Source: DASTRU01 sp035761045 (GTDB lineage Bacteria > Pseudomonadota > Gammaproteobacteria > Burkholderiales > Burkholderiaceae_E). Taken from it: a DNA stretch of 7,280 nt. A program made the translations under genes and the position numbers. The notes under the pieces were generated by a model. That model ran no database searches. It saw only the letters and a program-made list of their open reading frames with translations, and was not told the origin of the DNA. This document shows, one piece after another, positions 1 through 5,594 of this stretch. Each line of letters begins with the position of its first letter. The stretch's first letter is position 1. The stretch spans positions 1 to 7,280 of the forward strand of contig DASTRU010000137.1 in NCBI GenBank assembly GCA_035761045.1, read 5' to 3'.

Positions 1-509
1 TAGTCGACCGGCTACTCACGCTTTCACGCGCGGACGCTGGATCGGTCTCGTTAAAACGTGTATCCACCGAACTGCGCGGTTTAGTCGCGGAGGTTGTGGA
101 TTGGATGCGCCCTTTGGCCGATGAACGGCATCAAACCTTGCAAGTATCGGCGGGCAAGGAATACACGGCCATGATCGATCGAGCACTAACGGCTCAGGCC
201 GTACTCGACCTGCTCGATAACGCGATTCGCTACTCGCCCGAAGCAACCACCATTGATATCGAAGTTGTCGCGACCATACGTGGCGCAGAAATCCGCATTT
301 CCGATCGTGGCCCGGGCTTACCGAGTGATCAATGCGAAGCCGCTTTCGAACGGTTTTGGCGGGCCGATAGCGCGCGCGCGCGCGACGGCGTAGGCCTTGG
401 CCTTTCCATTGTTCGCGCGTTGGCTCGCGCACAAGGCGGCGACGCATGGCTTGCACCGCGACCCGGCGGCGGGTTGACGGCCACGATCATCGTGCCACTC
501 GCAACCTAA
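1..509 (+). CDS. Sensor histidine kinase, C-terminal part (partial at left edge)
   Basis: This is the end of a two-component sensor kinase, which autophosphorylates a histidine using ATP and passes the phosphate to a response regulator. The frame is open from base 3 and gives 168 visible residues. Visible residues 4-13 (LLTLSRADAG) match the end of the second helix of a HisKA dimerisation domain, so the phosphorylated histidine lies outside the window. The ATP-binding domain is complete: N box LLDNAIRYSP at about 70-79, G1 box DRGPGLP at 101-107, F box around FERFW at 115-119, and G2 box GVGLGL at 129-134. The style fits kinases paired with OmpR-type regulators, whose gene would be expected upstream; the stimulus cannot be told because the sensor part is missing. 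A run of 13 alternating C and G bases (370-382) lies between the F and G2 boxes. Family assignment is secure; the exact gene is not. Confidence 0.93.
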   Translation, partial: VDRLLTLSRADAGSVSLKRVSTELRGLVAEVVDWMRPLADERHQTLQVSAGKEYTAMIDRALTAQAVLDLLDNAIRYSPEATTIDIEVVATIRGAEIRISDRGPGLPSDQCEAAFERFWRADSARARDGVGLGLSIVRALARAQGGDAWLAPRPGGGLTATIIVPLAT

Positions 510-577
510 GCCGCACGTCCTTAGACCTCGTCGCGAACGCTCGTCGTTCGTCACAGCCCCATCTGCTCAAGCGCGGC

Positions 578-583
578 TACAAT
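578..583 (+). promoter_or_regulatory. Candidate -10 element upstream of lspA
   Basis: The hexamer TACAAT, in the context GGCTACAATCGACC, matches the sigma-70 -10 consensus at five of six positions and lies 43 bases before the lspA start. No good -35 hexamer is seen 16-18 bases upstream (the sequence there is about cagccc), so this is a candidate only. If real, it would drive the lspA-coaBC-dut block separately from the kinase gene. Confidence 0.4.
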
Positions 584-626
584 CGACCGCACCGCGCTTT
601 GCGCCCCTCGCTTTCGCCCTTTTCTC

Positions 627-1151
627 ATGTCAGTTCGACACTCTCTGGCGCACCGACTCGCGCCGTGGCTTGGCATCGCCTTTATCGTGATCGTGCTTGA
701 TCAAGCCACCAAGATCGCGATGGAACGCTTATTGGCATTTGGCGAACGCGTTCGCGTCCTGCCATTTTTTGACTTCACCTTGCTTTACAACAAAGGCGCG
801 GCGTTTTCGTTTTTGGCTGATCAATCGGGATGGCAGCGCGTCTTCTTCACCGTCATCGGTCTGGGCGCGACCGCGTTCATCGTTTGGCTTTTAGCGCGGC
901 GAGAACATCCGCGTTTGTTTTGCTGGGCATTGGCGCTCATTTTGGGCGGAGCAATCGGCAATGTGATTGATCGACTCGCATATGGTCACGTCATCGATTT
1001 CCTATTGTTTTATTGGCAGCGCTTTTATTGGCCCGCATTCAACATCGCCGATTCGGCGATCGTGGTGGGCGCCGCGTTACTCGTGCTCGATGAATTCGTG
1101 CGTAAACGCGCTCCGCAATCCACGCCGCCCACGCAGCGGCTTGTTGACTAA
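627..1151 (+). CDS. lspA: Lipoprotein signal peptidase (signal peptidase II)
   Basis: LspA is an inner-membrane aspartyl protease that cuts the signal peptide from prolipoproteins after the lipobox cysteine has received diacylglycerol. The 174-residue product has the usual length. Four membrane segments can be seen, at about 12-30, 68-90, 96-115 and 135-155. Conserved blocks are all present: LDQATK at 24-29, the NKGAAF block at 55-60, GNVIDR at 111-116 with catalytic Asp115, and FNIADSAI at 138-145 with catalytic Asp142. The hydrophilic C-terminal tail after residue 158 is typical. The ATG start fits the family's N-terminus, but the preceding bases are pyrimidine-rich and show no Shine-Dalgarno sequence. 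coaBC starts 14 bases after the stop, so the two are probably co-transcribed. In many proteobacteria ileS lies directly upstream of lspA; here a kinase gene does. Confidence 0.97.
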   Translation: MSVRHSLAHRLAPWLGIAFIVIVLDQATKIAMERLLAFGERVRVLPFFDFTLLYNKGAAFSFLADQSGWQRVFFTVIGLGATAFIVWLLARREHPRLFCWALALILGGAIGNVIDRLAYGHVIDFLLFYWQRFYWPAFNIADSAIVVGAALLVLDEFVRKRAPQSTPPTQRLVD

Positions 1152-1165
1152 GATCGGCGGCGGCC

Positions 1166-2350
1166 ATGGCGGAACTTGCGGGTAAGCACGTCGTATTAGG
1201 CCTTACGGGCGGAGTGGCGTGCTACAAGTCCGCCGCGTTATGTCGCGAACTCACGCGAGCAGGCGCGAGCGTGCAAGTTGTCATGACGGATTCAGCACGC
1301 GAATTCATCGGCGAAACCACGATGCAGGCGCTCTCGGGTCGACCCGTGGCGACATCGTTATGGGACGCAAGCGTTCCGAACGCCATGCCGCACATCAATT
1401 TATCTCGTGACGCGGATGTGATGATCGTCGCGCCCGCCACCGCGCATTTCATCGCGAAACTCGCGCATGGTCTTGCCGATGATTTGCTTTCAACGCTATG
1501 CGTTGGGCGCACTTGCGATTTACTAATCGCTCCAGCGATGAATGTAGAGATGTGGACCAACCCCGTCACTCAACGCAATCTACGCACCGTGCTTGCCGAC
1601 GGTGTCGTCGTGCTTGGTCCCGCCGCAGGCGAGCAAGCGTGCGGCGAGACCGGTTTAGGCCGCATGCTCGAACCCGAAGAATTACTCGCGGCGATCATTG
1701 CTCATCTGCAACCGAAGTTGCTTTTAGGCAAGCATGTGCTTATCACAGCGGGCCCAACGTATGAACCGATCGATCCTGTGCGCGGGCTTACCAATTTGTC
1801 GTCCGGCCGCATGGGGTATGCGGTAGCCCAAGCCGCGGCGGACGCAGGCGCGCGAGTCACGTTGGTATCGGGCCCAACCGCACTTGAAACGCCGCGCGGC
1901 GTTCAACGAATGGATGTGCGCACCGCGCGCGAGATGCATGCCGCCGTCATGCAACGCGTGAACGAGTGCGATGTATTCATCGCGGTGGCGGCCGTGGCCG
2001 ATTGGCGGATCGCCGCACCATCGTCAACGAAACTTAAAAAACTCAACGGCTCGCCCACGCTTGCGCTCGAACCAAATCCAGACATTTTGGCCGATGTCGC
2101 CGCAAGGCCCAACGCCCCATATTGCGTGGGATTCGCGGCCGAGAGCGACAACCTCGAACAACATGCCGTCGCCAAGCGTGCGGCGAAAGGCATTCCTTTA
2201 CTCGTCGCCAATATCGGGCCGGCCACTTTCGGTCATGACGATAACGAACTTTTATTAGTCGACGCGAAAGGCAGTACGCACTGGCCACGCGCGACTAAAC
2301 ATTCGTTGGCAAGGCGACTCGTCGCCGAAATCGCCCAACGCCTCGGTTAA
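1166..2350 (+). CDS. coaBC: Bifunctional phosphopantothenoylcysteine decarboxylase / phosphopantothenate-cysteine ligase
   Basis: CoaBC (also called Dfp) performs two consecutive steps of coenzyme A synthesis: CTP-dependent joining of 4'-phosphopantothenate to cysteine (CoaB), then FMN-dependent decarboxylation to 4'-phosphopantetheine (CoaC). At 394 residues it is close to the E. coli protein in length. The N-terminal CoaC flavoprotein domain (about 1-185) has the flavin loop LTGG at 13-16, catalytic His76 in PHINL, the PAMN motif at 123-126 and the active-site cysteine Cys159 in GEQACG with GLGRM after it. The C-terminal CoaB domain (about 188-394) has ITAGPTYEPIDPVR at 193-206, Asn210 followed by SSG, AAVADWR at 275-281 and the lysine cluster starting at Lys289. 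All key residues of both activities are therefore present. The TTA leucine codon is used freely. Only a weak GGCGG stretch precedes the ATG. Confidence 0.98.
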   Translation: MAELAGKHVVLGLTGGVACYKSAALCRELTRAGASVQVVMTDSAREFIGETTMQALSGRPVATSLWDASVPNAMPHINLSRDADVMIVAPATAHFIAKLAHGLADDLLSTLCVGRTCDLLIAPAMNVEMWTNPVTQRNLRTVLADGVVVLGPAAGEQACGETGLGRMLEPEELLAAIIAHLQPKLLLGKHVLITAGPTYEPIDPVRGLTNLSSGRMGYAVAQAAADAGARVTLVSGPTALETPRGVQRMDVRTAREMHAAVMQRVNECDVFIAVAAVADWRIAAPSSTKLKKLNGSPTLALEPNPDILADVAARPNAPYCVGFAAESDNLEQHAVAKRAAKGIPLLVANIGPATFGHDDNELLLVDAKGSTHWPRATKHSLARRLVAEIAQRLG

Positions 2351-2384
2351 CTTCATACCGCCCTTCTTATCGCTGTTTAGCTTC

Positions 2385-2834
2385 ATGAAATCTTTACGCG
2401 TTCGCATTCTTGACGAGCGCATGCGCGAGCAGTTGCCCGCGTATGCCACGCCTGGCGCCGCCGGCCTTGATTTACGCGCATGCATCGAAGCCCCGCTCAC
2501 GCTCGCGCCGGGCATGACTCATCTTGTCCCCACCGGGCTTGCCATTCATATCGCCGATCCCAACTACGCCGCGATGATTCTTCCTCGCTCGGGATTAGGC
2601 GCGAAGCACGGCATCGTGCTTGGTAACTTAGTTGGATTGATCGACTCCGACTATCAAGGCCCGTTGATGGTGAGCGTATGGAATCGCAGCGACGCTGCCT
2701 TTACCTTGCAACCCATGGATCGACTCGCGCAATTGGTTGTGGTGCCCATCGTGCAAGTCGCGTTTGAAGTGGTCGATGATTTCGTCGCGAGCGCACGCGG
2801 TAATGGCGGCTTTGGAAGCACTGGCGCGTCGTAA
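2385..2834 (+). CDS. dut: dUTPase (deoxyuridine 5'-triphosphate nucleotidohydrolase)
   Basis: Dut is a cytosolic homotrimer that hydrolyses dUTP to dUMP and pyrophosphate, keeping uracil out of DNA and supplying dUMP for thymidylate synthesis. The 149-residue product has the standard length and all five trimeric dUTPase motifs in order: motif 1 AAGLDLRA at 25-32, motif 2 PRSGLGAKHG at 67-76, motif 3 GNLVGLIDSDYQGPL at 80-94 with the expected catalytic Asp87 and uracil-pocket Tyr90, motif 4 DRLAQLVVVP at 112-121, and the C-terminal arm RGNGGFGSTG at 138-147. It should be active. The ATG start matches the usual N-terminus but follows a pyrimidine-rich stretch with no Shine-Dalgarno sequence. 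It begins 34 bases after coaBC with no terminator between, consistent with one operon; coaBC-dut is a common proteobacterial pair. Confidence 0.98.
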   Translation: MKSLRVRILDERMREQLPAYATPGAAGLDLRACIEAPLTLAPGMTHLVPTGLAIHIADPNYAAMILPRSGLGAKHGIVLGNLVGLIDSDYQGPLMVSVWNRSDAAFTLQPMDRLAQLVVVPIVQVAFEVVDDFVASARGNGGFGSTGAS

Positions 2835-2860
2835 CAACGCCCTCACATGGCTCGTGCCGT

Positions 2861-2908
2861 GCGTCACGAATCGTTTAAACAGGCATCACCAATCCGATTC
2901 GTTGACGC
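2861..2908. repeat. Bulged inverted repeat in the spacer after dut
   Basis: The left arm GCGTCACGAATCG (2861-2873) pairs with the right arm CGATTCGTTGACGC (2895-2908). This gives 8 uninterrupted base pairs next to the loop, one unpaired T (2903), then 5 more pairs. The 21-base loop begins with part of the palindrome GTTTAAAC (2873-2880). There is no T-run after it on either strand, so it does not look like a standard intrinsic terminator. It could be a regulatory dyad before the downstream gene or a hairpin protecting the end of the dut message. The right arm also contains TTGACG, a -35-like hexamer, but no good -10 follows at the right distance. Confidence 0.6.
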
Positions 2909-2944
2909 TAGCATCCAAAGGTCGCGACTACCGACGACCTGTCC

Positions 2945-3445
2945 ATGACACATCTTTGTTTTAACAAAACACGTGCTGGCGTCGCCGAAGTAGATGATCG
3001 GCATTCGCCCTTACCGCAAAAACTACGTGCATTGCTCGGCACGATAACTACGCGCAGCAAGGCCGAAACCCTGCTTAATCAAGCTAAATCGTTAGGACTG
3101 GATGCGAGCGCGATACGAGAGCTCGTGCGCCGCGGCTTACTCGAGCCAATGTTCGACGAAACCGGCCCAGCGCATGAACCGGCCAACGCAAACGCGTGCG
3201 ATGAATTGCGATGCTTGGATATTGCTCGCGCTTATGCGACGGCTTATATGCGCGATTTCGCGGGCGACGCGGGCGATGCGTTTCGCACCTTGTTTGCTAT
3301 GGTCGATACCGAAGCCGATTTGCTGCTGCTGCTTAATAACTGCATTCAAGTGATCATCGCCGTGGAAGGAGCGGAGTGCGCCGCACGCTTTACACGACAT
3401 GTTCGACAACTCGTGTCGCAAGCAGAGTCGGCCGACGTCATTTAA
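2945..3445 (+). CDS. Hypothetical protein, likely winged-helix N-terminus with helical C-terminus
   Basis: I do not recognise a named gene. The product is 166 residues, soluble, with no signal peptide or membrane segment. Residues 21-68 (starting SPLPQKLRALLGTI, then AETLLNQAKSLGLDASAIRELVRRGLLEP) read like a compact winged-helix fold, resembling uncharacterised betaproteobacterial proteins with a pattern of the type LRALLxxIDG, xxGL, xxLxxxGLI. A polar linker (about 69-88) leads to an all-helical segment at 89-158 containing a run of five leucines (126-130). The ATG is the only good start: the frame is closed by a stop at 2909-2911, and no other ATG or GTG lies before residue 69. No Shine-Dalgarno sequence is visible. 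It is 110 bases from dut and converges on the next gene with an 8-base overlap. A regulatory or scaffold role is only a guess. Confidence 0.75.
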   Translation: MTHLCFNKTRAGVAEVDDRHSPLPQKLRALLGTITTRSKAETLLNQAKSLGLDASAIRELVRRGLLEPMFDETGPAHEPANANACDELRCLDIARAYATAYMRDFAGDAGDAFRTLFAMVDTEADLLLLLNNCIQVIIAVEGAECAARFTRHVRQLVSQAESADVI

Positions 3446-5474
3446 GGATTCGCGACAGATTGTTGTAGTCGTCGGTCCACAAACGCAAATGCTCGCGTGC
3501 CTCGATCGGTGTTGCACGCTCGCGCATTTCGTCATTGACCAAGAGTGGCGTGGCCTTCTCCGCCACCAGTACGTAATCGGTGGTGCTCAGCTGCGACGTA
3601 ACGGGTGTATCGGCGATTAACACCGCATGCATTCGCGCATCGTCGGCGAGCTGCTTGACCACCGGCGCAAGACTTAGATACCGATTGGTCACATGAAACG
3701 CGACGACACCGCTTGGCGCGAGATGGCGACGATAAATCGCAAGCGCCTCGCGCGTCATTAAGTGCACGGGAATAGAGTCGCTTGAAAAAGCATCAACAAT
3801 CAACACATCAAACGCTTGGGGCGATTCGCGCTCTAAATTTAGCCGCGCGTCGCCTAATACGGTTTCAATGGTTCCCGCCGCGCGTGGCAAATAAGTGAAG
3901 TAGCGCGTCGCGGCATCAAGCACCTGCGGATTGATTTCGTAAAAGCGCACCACGTCGTGAGGCCGTGCATAAGCGGCCACGGTACCGACACCCAACCCTA
4001 TTACACCGATGCGACGCGGTCGCTCGGGCGCGGCTTGCAGCGCCAAACCCGCGCCTGATGTCGGACCGTAATACGTCGTGGGTTGATCGCGGCGACCTGC
4101 ATCGAGCGACTGTTCTCCATGCATGATCACGCCGTGCATCAAGCGACGCATCGCATGAGGATCATCATCGGGCGCCGTTTGCTTGACGCGCAATGTGCCG
4201 TAGAAATTACGCGTCATCAGCAATGCGTCGGTGCGCATCAAATTCAAGTATTGCCAACCGAACCACGACGCGACCGAAGCGCTAATCAACGCGGCCACGC
4301 CAAATCCAAGCCACGACACTCGCGTGATGACGATCGTGGCTAGCAAGGCACATCCGACAAGCGCCAGCGGTAACTCCCAATATCCCGCGAACACGCGAGG
4401 CGCGACGAGGCCGACGAACAACCCGCCTAATGCGCCGCCCAGCGAGATCATTAAGTAAAACCGTGTGAGCCATCGCGGCGAAGGTTTTGCGTGCACGAGT
4501 TCGCCGTGGCAAAACATGCATACGACGAAAAGTCCTAAGCAATACAAGGGCAGCGCCTGCGAGATATGCATGACGCCTCGGTCTTGAACCAATCCCCATG
4601 CCATCAAGGGCAATACCACTAGTAGCGCTGGCCAAAACACGCTGCGCCGATACCAGCCACGCCCATCGAAACACAAAATGAAGGTAAGCAAATAAAGCGC
4701 GAGCGGAACGATCCATAAAAACGGCACCGATGCGATGTTCTGCGTGATATGCGTGGTGACCGACAACAGGAACAACGTGCCAAGCGCGGCCAACATCAAC
4801 CACAGAAGCTGCAAACCGAGGCTCGGCGCATGATCCATTGGATTTTTAACGACATGCGACGACTGCAATCGCTTCGACTGATGAATGCGTCGCGTCGTCA
4901 CCCATGCGGTCGCGGTGGCAAGCGCCGCGAACACGGCGAAACCATATGACCACGCCACGCTCTGCTCACGCACGGTGGTGTAGGGCTCGACCGTGAACGG
5001 GTAAGCCATGAGCGCGATCAACGAAGCGAGATTGGATAGCGCGAACAAGCGATAGACCGAACGCTGCCGCTCGTCCTCGGCATAGGCACGCGCAAACCAA
5101 CTTTGCACTAAAGGGCCGGTGGTCGAAACAAGAAAATACGGCAGGCCAATCGTGGCGCTCAACAACATAAGAATGCGCGGTGTTGGGTCGGCCGCATCGA
5201 TCGGCTTCCACGCAGCGTCAGGCACGATGGGCAGCAGCGCGCACGCGACCAGTAATAGCGCGGTATGCACTACGGCCTGGGTTCGCGGTCGGCATCGCGT
5301 AAGCGCATCGGCGTATAGATACCCCGCCAACAACATGCATTGAAAAAACACTAAGCACGTTGTCCATACCGCCGCCGATCCGCCAAACCACGGCAAGATT
5401 TGCTTCGCGATAATCGGTTGAACTAAGAACAGTAGAAAAGCGGAGATGAAAATCGTGACGGCGTAGATCGGCAT
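3438..5474 (-). CDS. Polytopic membrane protein fused to a spermidine-synthase-like methyltransferase domain
   Basis: The 678-residue product joins about a dozen hydrophobic membrane segments (roughly 3-410) to a cytoplasmic Rossmann-type domain (roughly 487-678), the architecture often annotated as fused MFS/spermidine synthase. The first part begins FISAFLLFLVQPIIAKQILP, typical of this family. Before the enzyme domain come LMHGVIMHGEQ and TTYYGPTSGAG. The domain has the nucleotide-binding loop GLGVGT at about 493-498, an acidic FYEIN strand with Glu513, GDAR at 541-544, VDAFSSDSIP with Asp561 and Asp566, and WTDDYNN near the end. True spermidine synthases carry a DxxDP-like gate in place of VDAFSSDSIP, so aminopropyl transfer should not be assumed. 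The ATG at 5474 is chosen because the only earlier in-frame start, TTG at 5543, falls in the T-run of the clpA terminator. The real function is unknown. Confidence 0.88.
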   Translation of the reverse strand: MPIYAVTIFISAFLLFLVQPIIAKQILPWFGGSAAVWTTCLVFFQCMLLAGYLYADALTRCRPRTQAVVHTALLLVACALLPIVPDAAWKPIDAADPTPRILMLLSATIGLPYFLVSTTGPLVQSWFARAYAEDERQRSVYRLFALSNLASLIALMAYPFTVEPYTTVREQSVAWSYGFAVFAALATATAWVTTRRIHQSKRLQSSHVVKNPMDHAPSLGLQLLWLMLAALGTLFLLSVTTHITQNIASVPFLWIVPLALYLLTFILCFDGRGWYRRSVFWPALLVVLPLMAWGLVQDRGVMHISQALPLYCLGLFVVCMFCHGELVHAKPSPRWLTRFYLMISLGGALGGLFVGLVAPRVFAGYWELPLALVGCALLATIVITRVSWLGFGVAALISASVASWFGWQYLNLMRTDALLMTRNFYGTLRVKQTAPDDDPHAMRRLMHGVIMHGEQSLDAGRRDQPTTYYGPTSGAGLALQAAPERPRRIGVIGLGVGTVAAYARPHDVVRFYEINPQVLDAATRYFTYLPRAAGTIETVLGDARLNLERESPQAFDVLIVDAFSSDSIPVHLMTREALAIYRRHLAPSGVVAFHVTNRYLSLAPVVKQLADDARMHAVLIADTPVTSQLSTTDYVLVAEKATPLLVNDEMRERATPIEAREHLRLWTDDYNNLSRILK

Positions 5475-5498
5475 CGCAACATCCGAGACATGATGCGT

Positions 5499-5511
5499 TC
5501 GATTGTATCGA
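5499..5511 (-). promoter_or_regulatory. Candidate -10 element within a small dyad upstream of the membrane/methyltransferase gene
   Basis: On the minus strand the sequence TCGATACAATCGA is a 5-base inverted repeat around ACA and contains TACAAT (5507-5502), five of six bases of the sigma-70 -10 consensus, 27 bases before the chosen ATG. The expected -35 region has no good match. Some promoter is needed here because the upstream clpA message ends at a strong terminator. The same nine bases TACAATCGA occur before lspA. Confidence 0.35.
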
Positions 5512-5546
5512 TCGCCATCGCCCTGATGTTTTGGTAAGCGCAAAAC

Positions 5547-5574
5547 AAAGAGGACCGCCGAAGCGGTCCTCTTT
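5547..5574 (-). terminator. Intrinsic terminator of clpA with a UUCG tetraloop
   Basis: Read on the minus strand, a perfect 12-base-pair stem (arms 5574-5563 and 5558-5547, sequence AAAGAGGACCGC) closes over the loop TTCG (5562-5559), giving the very stable C(UUCG)G tetraloop in RNA. It is followed by TTTGTTTTG overlapping the end of the stem, a proper U-rich tail. It starts about 20 bases after the clpA stop codon. On the plus strand the hairpin forms but lacks a T-run after it, so it should act mainly on clpA transcripts. Confidence 0.93.
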
Positions 5575-5594
5575 GCATCGTCATCACGACGGCA

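Noticed and set aside
16..456. 146-residue open frame on the minus strand opposite the kinase
   Set aside because: It is arginine-rich and low in complexity, mirrors GC-rich codons of the kinase frame, and the kinase motifs on the plus strand are unambiguous.
482..494. CACGAT / ATCGTG palindrome near the end of the kinase gene
   Set aside because: It lies in coding sequence, has a one-base centre that cannot form a hairpin loop, and is expected in DNA rich in GATCG.
534..550. Short inverted repeat CGAACG / CGTTCG after the kinase stop
   Set aside because: Only six pairs with a five-base loop and no T-run; too weak to call a terminator.
2902..2930. TTGACG as a -35 box for the small gene
   Set aside because: The sequence 16-18 bases downstream (around gcgactac) does not resemble a -10 element.
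3319..3333. CTG trinucleotide repeat in the small gene
   Set aside because: Only about four units, encoding leucines in a helix; nothing suggests instability.
4282..4803. 173-residue minus-strand frame inside the membrane/methyltransferase gene
   Set aside because: It is a shifted frame of a gene with clear membrane segments and resembles no protein family.
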